The notes under the pieces: generated by a model
What the model saw: only the letters and a program-made list of their open reading frames with translations
The model's database searches: none
Told to the model about the DNA's origin: nothing
NCBI GenBank assembly: GCA_040398525.1
Contig: JBBATY010000049.1
Location: forward strand, 1 to 20,204
Direction: 5' to 3'
DNA from: VFMC01 sp040398525
GTDB lineage: Bacteria; Actinomycetota; Acidimicrobiia; Acidimicrobiales; Ilumatobacteraceae
DNA: 20,204 nt
Shown: piece by piece, positions 1 to 6,778 of the stretch
Position numbering within the stretch: position 1 is the first letter of the stretch
Layout of the letters: each line of letters starts with the position of its first letter
Translations under genes and position numbers: made by a program

Positions 1-60
1 GGATAGAGCAACGGTTTCCTAAACCGCAGGTCGCAGGTTCGATCCCTGCCGGGGGCGCCA
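1..60 (+). tRNA. tRNA-Arg (anticodon CCT), 5' end outside the window
   Basis: The visible part begins in the D-loop/D-stem (GAGC at 6-9). The anticodon loop TTCCTAA gives anticodon CCT, which reads the arginine codon AGG. The T-arm is GCAGG-TTCGATC-CCTGC, the 3' acceptor strand is CGGGGGC, followed by discriminator G and an encoded CCA at 58-60. The variable loop is the short 5-nt type. Position 27-43 of the anticodon stem appears as an A-C mismatch, the other four pairs are Watson-Crick. The 5' acceptor strand lies upstream of the window, so the gene is incomplete here. Confidence 0.93.
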
Positions 61-100
61 GCCGGATAGGGCACTGCTCTGCCTGCCGAGCCACGCTCGC

Positions 101-106
101 TACGCT
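101..106 (+). promoter_or_regulatory. Putative -10 element (TACGCT) of a leaderless promoter
   Basis: TACGCT fits the actinobacterial -10 consensus TANNNT and lies 8 nt before the ATG at 115. Transcription would start at or very near the start codon. There is no Shine-Dalgarno sequence before that ATG, which agrees with leaderless translation. No good -35 is visible. See the finding on repeated TANNNT-N7/8-start spacing. Confidence 0.4.
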
Positions 107-114
107 CCGCAGCG

Positions 115-2145
115 ATGGCCGACGAGATGCGTGGGTTCTGTCGGTTCTGCATCGCGCTGTGTGGCATCCGGGTGACCGTCGACGGCGATCGTGTCGTCTC
201 GGTGAAGGGCGACCCCGACCATCCGGCCTCTCGCGGCTACACCTGTGCCAAGGGGCGTTCGCTCGGCCAGTGGCACCATCATCCTGATCGCATCCTGGCC
301 CCGCGCCAGCGTCACGACACGACGTGGCAGGACGTGTCGTGGGCCGATGCGTTCGCCGATGCGACCGCCCGCATCCGCCACAGCATCGACGCGCACGGGG
401 CCGACTCGGTCGGCGTGTACATCGGCACTGCAGCCTCGCTCGACGGCGCCGGGAAGTGGGCAGCGGAGCGGTTCATGCGTGCCATCGGGTCGCGCTCGAA
501 GTACTCGGCGATCAGCATCGACACACCGTGCAAGCCGTTGGTGTCGCAGCTGATGTCCGGGTTCGCAGGCCTCGTACCGGTGATCGACGACCAGCGCTGC
601 ACGCTGTCGGTGTTCCTCGGCTGCAACCCCGTGGTGAGCCACGGCCACCTCAACGGCCTGCCCGACCCCGTGGTGCGGCTGCGCCAGATGGCGACGGCGC
701 CCCGCGAGCTGTGGGTGATCGATTCCCGGCTGACCGAGTCGAGCCGCCTGGCCACCAGGGCACTGATGCCGCGGCCGGGCACCGACGTTGCGATCGTGGC
801 CTATCTCGTCGGCGAACTGCTGCGTTCGGGCGCTTGGGATCGTGACGACGGGTCCGCCCACGTCGACCCTGACGACGTGCGCACGCTCGCAGCGTTGCTC
901 GAGGAGTGGACCGTCGAGCAGGCCGCCGAGGTGACGGGGTGTCCAGCCGCCGACCTGTCGGACCTGTTCGCCGCGGTCCTGCGCCACGGACGGATCTCGA
1001 TGCAGACCGGCACCGGCACCACCATGTCGGCAGTCGCCAACGTGACGGAGTGGCTGGTGTGGGTGCTCCACATCCTCACGGGCAGCTACGACCGACCAGG
1101 CGGGATGTGGTTCCACCCGGGCGTGCTGCGCCAGGTGCACACCGACATCCGGCCGGACCCGGCACCACCGATGCCCAAGCCCGGGCCGCGCAGTCGGCCG
1201 GAGATGCCCGTGTGGGGCGACGAGTACCCGTGCGCGGCCCTCGCCGACGAGGTGGAGGCGGGCAACCTGCGGGTGCTCGTCGTGTTCGGCGGCAACCCGG
1301 TGAGCGCCTTCCCGAACACTGCGCGCACGCGTGCCGCGCTGGCCGAGCTCGACGCGCTGATCGTGCTCGACGTGGTCGACACCGACACGACCGCGCTCGC
1401 CACACACCTGCTGCCGACGACCGGCCAGCTCGAGCGTGCCGACCTGCCCTATTACTACGACCAGTTCAACCTCGACTGCTCGACGCAGTTCTCTCCCGCG
1501 TTCGTGTCGCCGGTGGGCGAGGCCCGCAGCATGTGGTGGATCGCGGCCCGCCTGGCCGACGACCTCGGCGTCGGGTTCCTCCCGGCACCGCTCACCACCG
1601 ACTCGACCGATGTGGACGTGCTCGCCACGATCGCCGGTCGGGCCGCAGTGCCGTTCGAGCGCATCCGCCACGACGGGTACGTGGCCGACGCGCCGGTGTT
1701 CGGGTGGGTGCACGACCGCGTGCTGCCGGAGGGTCGGTGGCGCCTCGCCCCCAGCGAGCTCGTCGCGCAGATGGAGCGGTGGCGGCAGCTGGTGCCGCCG
1801 CCCGGTCTGCTGGCGACGAGCCGCCGCCAGCTGCGCCAACTGAACTCCCAGTTCCCGACGGCCACCGGCCGGAGCTCCCAGCACTCGGTGGCGCTGGTGC
1901 ACCCGGAGACGGCGGCGCGCCACGGCATCGACGACGGCGATGCGGTGGTGGTGTCGAGCCCCTACGGGACGATGCGCACGACCGTGGCCCTCACCGCCGA
2001 CCTGCACCCCGACAGCGTGTGCCTGCCCCACGGCTGGACCGAGGCCAACGTCTCGCAGCTGACGTCGGAGCTCGAGGTCGACGAACTGACCGGGATGGTG
2101 GTGCAGACGGCGATCCCGGTCACGCTGCGGCGCGACGAGCCGTGA
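115..2145 (+). CDS. Molybdopterin (bis-MGD) oxidoreductase, formate dehydrogenase/NapA-like family, cytoplasmic
   Basis: A 676-residue catalytic subunit of the DMSO reductase superfamily. The N-terminus has the [4Fe-4S] motif C9-x2-C12-x3-C16-x27-C44 followed by KG, as in formate dehydrogenases and assimilatory/periplasmic nitrate reductases. Cys139 in the segment DTPCKPLVSQ lies where the Mo-ligating residue is normally found and may be the ligand. Middle segments such as VVFGGNPVSAFPN resemble the cofactor-binding blocks, and the last ~100 residues form the MopB_CT beta-barrel (GIDDGDAVVVSSPYG). There is no twin-arginine signal, so it should stay in the cytoplasm. No electron-transfer subunit (flavoprotein, ferredoxin or membrane anchor) follows. 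The physiological substrate cannot be read from the sequence. The ATG at 115 lacks a Shine-Dalgarno but has a TANNNT element 8 nt upstream, favouring a leaderless start. Confidence 0.9.
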   Translation: MADEMRGFCRFCIALCGIRVTVDGDRVVSVKGDPDHPASRGYTCAKGRSLGQWHHHPDRILAPRQRHDTTWQDVSWADAFADATARIRHSIDAHGADSVGVYIGTAASLDGAGKWAAERFMRAIGSRSKYSAISIDTPCKPLVSQLMSGFAGLVPVIDDQRCTLSVFLGCNPVVSHGHLNGLPDPVVRLRQMATAPRELWVIDSRLTESSRLATRALMPRPGTDVAIVAYLVGELLRSGAWDRDDGSAHVDPDDVRTLAALLEEWTVEQAAEVTGCPAADLSDLFAAVLRHGRISMQTGTGTTMSAVANVTEWLVWVLHILTGSYDRPGGMWFHPGVLRQVHTDIRPDPAPPMPKPGPRSRPEMPVWGDEYPCAALADEVEAGNLRVLVVFGGNPVSAFPNTARTRAALAELDALIVLDVVDTDTTALATHLLPTTGQLERADLPYYYDQFNLDCSTQFSPAFVSPVGEARSMWWIAARLADDLGVGFLPAPLTTDSTDVDVLATIAGRAAVPFERIRHDGYVADAPVFGWVHDRVLPEGRWRLAPSELVAQMERWRQLVPPPGLLATSRRQLRQLNSQFPTATGRSSQHSVALVHPETAARHGIDDGDAVVVSSPYGTMRTTVALTADLHPDSVCLPHGWTEANVSQLTSELEVDELTGMVVQTAIPVTLRRDEP

Positions 2146-2202
2146 CGGCGCTGCACGCCGCCCGATGCGGCGCGCACCACGAGCGGTCCGGCGGTCGAGT
2201 GG

Positions 2203-2208
2203 TACCGT
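2203..2208 (+). promoter_or_regulatory. Putative -10 element (TACCGT), leaderless start
   Basis: TACCGT matches TANNNT and is exactly 7 nt before the ATG at 2216, which has no Shine-Dalgarno. This supports choosing 2216 rather than the in-frame codon at 2165 and suggests the dehydrogenase has its own promoter despite the short 70-nt gap to the previous gene. Confidence 0.42.
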
Positions 2209-2215
2209 GCGCGCG

Positions 2216-3154
2216 ATGAGCAACCCACCCGTGGAGACGTTGCCGAAGGTGGGCCTGATCGGCCTCGGCAACCTCGGTAACCCGATGGCCCTCAGCATGC
2301 TCGACGCCGGCTACGAGCTGGTCGTGCACAGCCTGAGGACGTCCGAAGCCGACAACCTGCTGGCCCGTGGCGCAGTGTGGGTCGACGACGTCGCCGAGGT
2401 CGGCGCGCGGAGCGATGTGGTGATCACCGTGCTGCCCGGCCCCAGCCAGGTGCGCGAGATCATGATCGGAAGCGGCGGGGTGCTCGCGCGGATGCGGCCC
2501 GGCAGCACCTTCATCGACATGAGCACCTCGTCGGTCGAGGTGGCGCACGAGGTGCTCGCGCTGGCCGAGCCCCGTGGCATCGGGGTGATGGACGCGCCGG
2601 TGTCGTTCCTGGCCAAGGCGCCCATCGGCGCGTCGCGGACGTCGGCCTCGCTGCAAATCTTCGTCGGCGGCACACCCGAGCAGTTCGCCCAGCACCTGCC
2701 GCTGCTGCGCGCGCTCGGCGGCCTGCCCGACCAGATCTACCACGCCGGCCCCAACGGCGCGGGCTACGGCATCAAGGTGCTGTTGAACGTGCTGTGGTTC
2801 ATCTACGCCACCGGCACCGCCGAGGTGCTGGCGATGGCCTCGAAGCTCGGCCTCGACCTGCGCATGCTGCAGACGGCGCTGTGCGCGTCGCCCTCGCAGT
2901 CGAACTTCCTGCAGTACGACATCAACAGCGTGCTCGAAGCCGGCGACTACGACGAGGGCTTCACCATGGACCTCGTCTGCAAGGACATCCAGCTGGCCCT
3001 GGGCCTGGGCGAGCGCACCGGCATCGACGTGCCCGTCGCCCGCCTGGTCGAACAGCTGCATTGCCGCGCCCGCGACACCTACGGCCCGAAGTCGGGCGAG
3101 ATGTCGGTGGTCAAGCTCTACGAGGACGCAGCCGGGGCGCCCTTCCGGGCGTAG
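2216..3154 (+). CDS. NAD(P)-dependent beta-hydroxyacid dehydrogenase (3-hydroxyisobutyrate / 6-phosphogluconate dehydrogenase family)
   Basis: The 312-residue product has the Rossmann signature VGLIGLGNLGNPMALSML at residues 12-29, typical of the HIBADH/tartronate semialdehyde reductase family, which oxidises short beta-hydroxyacids to semialdehydes with NAD(P). The catalytic lysine is K187 in GAGYGIKVLLN, and the C-terminal helical domain contains the conserved KD pair (K256-D257). The substrate-binding loop is unusual: families normally read DAPVSGG, here it is DAPVSFLAKAPIGAS (127-140), so the substrate is probably not 3-hydroxyisobutyrate itself. It lies between a molybdoenzyme and a Gfo/Idh/MocA enzyme on the same strand, which may indicate one catabolic route, but that is inference. 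The 2216 ATG is preferred because the homologous region begins there and a -10 element precedes it. Confidence 0.88.
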   Translation: MSNPPVETLPKVGLIGLGNLGNPMALSMLDAGYELVVHSLRTSEADNLLARGAVWVDDVAEVGARSDVVITVLPGPSQVREIMIGSGGVLARMRPGSTFIDMSTSSVEVAHEVLALAEPRGIGVMDAPVSFLAKAPIGASRTSASLQIFVGGTPEQFAQHLPLLRALGGLPDQIYHAGPNGAGYGIKVLLNVLWFIYATGTAEVLAMASKLGLDLRMLQTALCASPSQSNFLQYDINSVLEAGDYDEGFTMDLVCKDIQLALGLGERTGIDVPVARLVEQLHCRARDTYGPKSGEMSVVKLYEDAAGAPFRA

Positions 3155-3219
3155 CCGGGCCCGGTCGCGCTGCCGGGTCGACGCCGGGACGAGTCGCCCC
3201 GTGCCCCACGCCGAGGTGC

Positions 3220-3225
3220 CACACT
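3220..3225 (+). promoter_or_regulatory. Possible degenerate -10 element (CACACT), 7 nt before the start
   Basis: CACACT differs from TANNNT at its first base but lies exactly 7 nt before the ATG at 3233, as in other genes of the window that lack a Shine-Dalgarno. Weak on its own. Confidence 0.2.
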
Positions 3226-3232
3226 GGCGCCC

Positions 3233-4135
3233 ATGAGCGCACCACTTCGCATCGGTCTCGTCGGCGCCGGCCCCTGGGCCCAGCTGTTCACCGGCCCGAT
3301 GCTGGCCGCGTCGCCCGATGCCGAGCTGGTGGGGGTGTGGGCGCGCCGTCCCGAAGCCGCCGCGCCGCTTGCGGCTGCGCACGGCACCGTTGCGTTCGAC
3401 GACGTCGACGCCCTGTTCGACGCATGTGATGCAGTGACCTTCAGCCTGCCGCCCGATGTGCAGGCCGAGTACGCCGCCCGTGCGGCGCGCGCCGGCAAGG
3501 CCGTGCTGCTCGACAAGCCTGTCGGGCTCGACGTGGCCCAGGCCGAGCAGCTCGCCGACGTCATCGGGTCGGCAGGTGTGATCTCGCAGGTGATCCTCAC
3601 CAACCGCTACTACGACTCGATGCGCGCCTTCCTCGACGCGACGCGGTCGTTCGACAGCTACGGCGGGCGGGCGTCGTTCTTCGGGAACGGTTGTGTGCCC
3701 GGCACCTACTTCGCCACGCCCTGGCGGCTCGAGCAGGGCGGTCTCGTCGACCTCGGCCCACACGTGCTCGACGGCCTCGACGCAGCCCTCGGCACGATCG
3801 TGGGCATCACCGCCCGCGGCGACGCCCACGGCATCGTCCTGCTCGAGTGCGAGCACGACAACGGCCGCCTCAGCCAGGCTGCGCTGTCGGCCACGTCGAA
3901 TCAGCACGGAGGCCTGGCTGTCGAGGTGCACGGCCTGGCCGGGTCGCTGCGCTTCGACGCTGCAGCGTTCAGCCCCGAGGTGATGATGGCCGAGGTGCAG
4001 GCTGCGCAGCGACGCATCGTCGCCGAGCTGGCCGAGGCGGTGCGCACCGGCACACCGCACCCGCTCGACGTGCACCGCGGCGTACACCTGCAGCGGCTCA
4101 TCGCTGCTGCAGCGGCCGACCTGCGGCGCCGGTGA
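3233..4135 (+). CDS. Gfo/Idh/MocA family NAD(P)-dependent oxidoreductase
   Basis: A 300-residue two-domain dehydrogenase. The N-terminal Rossmann fold starts with IGLVGAGPWAQLF (7-19). The family's EKP motif is present as DKPVGLD with K95-P96, the lysine that contacts cofactor and substrate. The second domain has GGLVDLGPHVLDGLD (169-183), with D173 and H177 in the places of the catalytic Asp/His of inositol dehydrogenase-type enzymes. Members act on sugars, inositols and related polyols, but the substrate is not evident here. The length is slightly below the usual 330-370 residues. It follows the HIBADH-family gene by 78 nt on the same strand and is closed by a hairpin directly after its stop codon. 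Confidence 0.87.
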   Translation: MSAPLRIGLVGAGPWAQLFTGPMLAASPDAELVGVWARRPEAAAPLAAAHGTVAFDDVDALFDACDAVTFSLPPDVQAEYAARAARAGKAVLLDKPVGLDVAQAEQLADVIGSAGVISQVILTNRYYDSMRAFLDATRSFDSYGGRASFFGNGCVPGTYFATPWRLEQGGLVDLGPHVLDGLDAALGTIVGITARGDAHGIVLLECEHDNGRLSQAALSATSNQHGGLAVEVHGLAGSLRFDAAAFSPEVMMAEVQAAQRRIVAELAEAVRTGTPHPLDVHRGVHLQRLIAAAAADLRRR

Positions 4136-4156
4136 CGGCCGCACTCGGTGCGGCCG
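4136..4156. terminator. Hairpin between convergent genes, possible bidirectional terminator
   Basis: CGGCCGCA and TGCGGCCG form a perfect 8-bp stem around the loop CTCGG. It begins at the base after the stop codon at 4133-4135 and sits 16 nt beyond the end of the convergent gene that finishes at 4173. There is no T-tract on either side, so an intrinsic terminator is likely but not of the classical U-run type, as is common in GC-rich actinobacteria. Confidence 0.55.
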
Positions 4157-4172
4157 GGCCTGGCGTGTCGGC

Positions 4173-4985
4173 TCAGACGGGCCCGTCGGTGGTAAAGGTG
4201 TCGCGCTCGGCCCGCACGACCACGGTGTAGGTGTGCTCGAGCGCATCGTTTCGGTGGTTCGCCTGGGCCTCGACGCGTTCGGGGTCGGCGACCATCGCAG
4301 CGAAGGCGCGCATCGACGGATAGGCGACGAAGCGCACCTGGTCCCAGGCGCGACCGTCGCCGAGCACCGTGCCCTCCACGGTGAACATCGCCGCGGGCCC
4401 ACCGCCGTACTTGCGCACCAGTTGGCCGGCCTTCGCCTGGTACTGCGCCATCCCGGCCGACAACCCATCCGGCGCGAACTTCATCATGTGGACCACCATC
4501 ACCGGCCCGTCGTCGTCGTTCGGCGCGTGCTCGAGTGAGGACCAGGTCGTCGGGTCGGGCCTCATGCCATCGGGGATCGGGAACGGCTGGCACCCGGTGA
4601 CGATCGTCGCTGCCATCCCGGCGACCTTGTGCTCGAGCAGTTCGAGGAAGTCCGGCCGCGTCTGCATCTGGATGAACGAGGCACGCGTCGGGTAGCGCAC
4701 CACCCCGATGCGGTCCCAGCGCGGTTGGTTCGGGTCGAGCTGCATCACCACGTCGCCGAAGAACGGCACCGCCGCGCCGATGTCGTCGAGCACTGCGAGG
4801 GGTGCGTACAGGTCGTCGGCTTCGCGGCCCGTCAGGCCGCGCGACCCGTCGGCGTACGCGGCCTCGGCCCGGTAGTGCATGAAGTTCACCATCCACACCG
4901 GCCCGTCGTCGTCGGGAGAGGTCGCGAGGATCCGTTGGATGTAGTCGTACCCCGGTGTGCCGAGCCCGTGCGTCTCGTCGGCCAT
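4173..4985 (-). CDS. Tandem ferredoxin-like barrel protein (DUF1330/EthD-type, two domains)
   Basis: A 270-residue soluble protein built from two copies of a dimeric alpha/beta-barrel domain. The copies can be seen by eye: DDDGPVWMVNFMHY (about residues 25-38) against DDDGPVMVVHMMKF (about 155-168), and WDRIGVVRYPTRASF against WDQVRFVAYPSMRAF. Each has the strand-helix-strand layout of DUF1330/EthD/NIPSNAP-like proteins. Catalytic function is unknown; related folds occur in monooxygenases, dehydratases and stress proteins. The start at 4985 (MADETHG) is preferred over an upstream codon at 5042 because it has a Shine-Dalgarno-like GGGGGA 7 nt before it and the upstream 19 residues look non-coding. 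It lies 129 nt downstream of the light-island operon on the same strand but is probably separate. Confidence 0.72.
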   Translation of the reverse strand: MADETHGLGTPGYDYIQRILATSPDDDGPVWMVNFMHYRAEAAYADGSRGLTGREADDLYAPLAVLDDIGAAVPFFGDVVMQLDPNQPRWDRIGVVRYPTRASFIQMQTRPDFLELLEHKVAGMAATIVTGCQPFPIPDGMRPDPTTWSSLEHAPNDDDGPVMVVHMMKFAPDGLSAGMAQYQAKAGQLVRKYGGGPAAMFTVEGTVLGDGRAWDQVRFVAYPSMRAFAAMVADPERVEAQANHRNDALEHTYTVVVRAERDTFTTDGPV

Positions 4986-5092
4986 GTCGGTCGTCCCCCG
5001 TCCCGGACGTCGCCGACCGGCGGTCGTGTCCAGCCCGAGCATTCGATCACATGCGGGCGACGTGCGCTGGCGATCCCGCCGCGCCTCGCCGG

Positions 5093-5104
5093 GCTCGGCC
5101 GAGC
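5093..5104. repeat. Perfect 12-bp palindrome GCTCGGCCGAGC
   Basis: A perfect 12-bp self-complementary sequence in the 129-nt gap between the acidic hypothetical gene (stop at 5115) and the two-domain barrel gene (start 4985). It may be an operator for the latter, or part of a terminator for the former. It has no T-tract, and GC-rich palindromes arise easily in this composition. Confidence 0.3.
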
Positions 5105-5114
5105 TGAGCGGGGG

Positions 5115-5555
5115 TCAGCGCGTGCGCCACCGCGAGCGGCGCGGCGGGGCGGTGACCGGTGCGGTGCGCGGCAGCGGCGGCGCGCTCACCTGCACACCGG
5201 CGTCGTCGAGGGTGATGTCGATGCCGTCGCGGTCGATGTCGACCGGCTCGCCGTTGGCATCGACCACGATCGGCGCCTCTTCACGTGGCTTGCGGCCGTT
5301 GAGCACCTGATCGACGCCGAGCATGCCGGCGGCCAGCATGGCCCCGCCCACGCCGTGGCGCTGCTTGGCGTGGGCGATCCGTGTGGGGAGGTCGTCCTGG
5401 CCGATGTCGAACGGCACGGCGTCGGGGTGGTCGACGTCGATGGTGCCGTCGCCCGCGTCGATGTCCGCGGCGATGTCCGCGTCGAAATCGTCGTCGGACG
5501 TCAGCTCGTCGGCAGGCTCCTGGCTGGGCTCATGATCGGCGTCCACGATCACCAC
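5115..5555 (-). CDS. Acidic hypothetical protein, third gene of the regulator-photolyase operon
   Basis: About 146 residues from the GTG at 5555. I do not recognise a family with certainty. The first ~50 residues are strongly acidic and low-complexity (DDDFDADIAADIDAGD). A central segment, RIAHAKQRHGVGGAMLAAGMLGVDQVL, is amphipathic to hydrophobic and looks like the conserved core. After NGRKPREEAP there is a short beta-rich part ending in a basic proline-rich tail. The GTG start lies one base after the photolyase stop codon (TAG, 5557-5559), so translation is probably coupled; a second GTG at 5552 is an alternative. A longer reading from 5621 would overlap the photolyase and is unlikely. The tight spacing suggests it works with the photolyase homologue, but no role is evident. 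Confidence 0.7.
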   Translation of the reverse strand: MVIVDADHEPSQEPADELTSDDDFDADIAADIDAGDGTIDVDHPDAVPFDIGQDDLPTRIAHAKQRHGVGGAMLAAGMLGVDQVLNGRKPREEAPIVVDANGEPVDIDRDGIDITLDDAGVQVSAPPLPRTAPVTAPPRRSRWRTR

Positions 5556-5556
5556 G

Positions 5557-6774
5557 CTACGAGGTGCGGCCCGGTGCGCGGCTGCGGATCCATGCGCTGT
5601 GGCTGCGCACATCGCCACCACTCGGTCGCCGCGCCCAGGGGTACGGGTGGGTGGCGACGATGTCGAGTTGCGCAGCCCGCCGGCGGTAGCCGGGAACAGG
5701 GGCGAACGTCGACGCGAGCGGCACTCCCTGCAACTCGTCGACCGGGTCGCCCAGGCGCACCTCGAGCGGCCGCAGCTCGGCCAGCTCGGCCAGGGTCTCG
5801 GCCAGGAACACCAGGCGCTTGGTGCTCAGCCGCAGGTGGTCGAGCAGCCGCTCGTCGAACACGAACACCGCGGGCGTCGACGGCCAGGCCGCCAGCGCCG
5901 GGTCGCGGTCGCCGAGCGACTCCGCGGTCAGCCACACCACCTCGGGGGTGCCCGCCACCTCGGCACTGGCCGGGCCCGCCAGGTCGGGGCCCGCACGGAG
6001 CAGCCCGTCGTCGAGCGCTTCACCCGGGGTCGCCGTCGGCCAGTCCTGGATCGGGCAACGCGTCGCGAGCGGGCACGATGCGCACCACGCGGCGGCCCGG
6101 CGCTCCACCTGCCAACGCGAGAAGCCGTAGGCCTCCGACGTCATCGCGCCGATCGACCACTGCCAGCCGTAGCGGTTCGCCGCTCGCGAGCCGTCGAGCA
6201 GGTGGCGGAACATCCACTCCTCGCCCTCGCGCCAGTCGCGGCCGGCGCGGACCGACCAGTGCGAAGCCACCCACATCCTGGTCTGGTTCACCAGCCAGCC
6301 GGTGTGCTCGAGCTCGTCGCGCACCTCGCGCAGGCACACCATGTCGTCGCGCATCGCCTCGGGCCACGTGGGCGACGCGACCGCCGGCTTCCGGCGCAGC
6401 GGCTCGTCGATGCGCGTGCCGACCCGGGCGTAGAGGTGGCGGGTGTACTCCTGCCACCACAGCTCGTCGACGAACTTGCGCCGGTCGGCAGCGGGAGCGC
6501 CGGCCACAGCTGCAGTGGCCTCGGCGATGGTGATCAGCCCGTGACGGATGTAGGGCGACAGTGCCGTCGCGCCACGGCTGCGAGCCGGGTGCACCTGGCT
6601 GCGCCGCTTGGCGTAGCCGGTGATGTCGAGTGCGGCCAGTGCCGCGTCCGCCGCGCGCTGCCCGCCGCGTCGAGCGGGGGAGCTCTCGGCGCCCGGGTCG
6701 CACACCAGATGCTCGAGGTGCTGACGCACCCAGTCGGTGGCGTGCTCGAAGCTCGGGTTCGGCAGACGTGCCAT
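5557..6774 (-). CDS. Photolyase/cryptochrome homologue with reversed domain order and FeS-type cysteines
   Basis: A 405-residue flavoprotein. Residues ~1-245 are the FAD-binding helical domain of photolyases: ATALSPYIRHGLITIAE, then WWQEYTRHL, then TGWLVNQTRMWVASHW, DWREGEEWMFRHLLDG, and SRAANRYGWQWSIGAMTS. In ordinary photolyases these lie after the alpha/beta antenna domain. Here an antenna-like domain follows instead at ~277-380: VVWLTAESLGDRDPAL, PAVFVFDERLL, STKRLVFLAETLAEL, LEVRLGDPVDEL, matching the order of strands in a normal N-terminal domain. C147, C231, C234 and C240 fall where FeS-type bacterial photolyases carry their four [4Fe-4S] ligands. Repair of UV photoproducts or light signalling are both possible; substrate specificity is not readable. 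It starts 4 nt after the regulator's stop and is followed after 1 nt by the acidic gene, so it is in the middle of a three-gene operon. Confidence 0.87.
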   Translation of the reverse strand: MARLPNPSFEHATDWVRQHLEHLVCDPGAESSPARRGGQRAADAALAALDITGYAKRRSQVHPARSRGATALSPYIRHGLITIAEATAAVAGAPAADRRKFVDELWWQEYTRHLYARVGTRIDEPLRRKPAVASPTWPEAMRDDMVCLREVRDELEHTGWLVNQTRMWVASHWSVRAGRDWREGEEWMFRHLLDGSRAANRYGWQWSIGAMTSEAYGFSRWQVERRAAAWCASCPLATRCPIQDWPTATPGEALDDGLLRAGPDLAGPASAEVAGTPEVVWLTAESLGDRDPALAAWPSTPAVFVFDERLLDHLRLSTKRLVFLAETLAELAELRPLEVRLGDPVDELQGVPLASTFAPVPGYRRRAAQLDIVATHPYPWARRPSGGDVRSHSAWIRSRAPGRTS

Positions 6775-6778
6775 GCGC

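Noticed and set aside
5556..5621. Longer start (5621) for the acidic hypothetical protein
   Set aside because: It would overlap the photolyase 3' end by 65 nt with unconvincing sequence; a GTG one base after the photolyase stop fits operon coupling better.
4629..6533. A 634-codon open frame on the plus strand
   Set aside because: Opposite to the barrel protein and photolyase genes; arginine/proline-rich and motif-free, a GC shadow.
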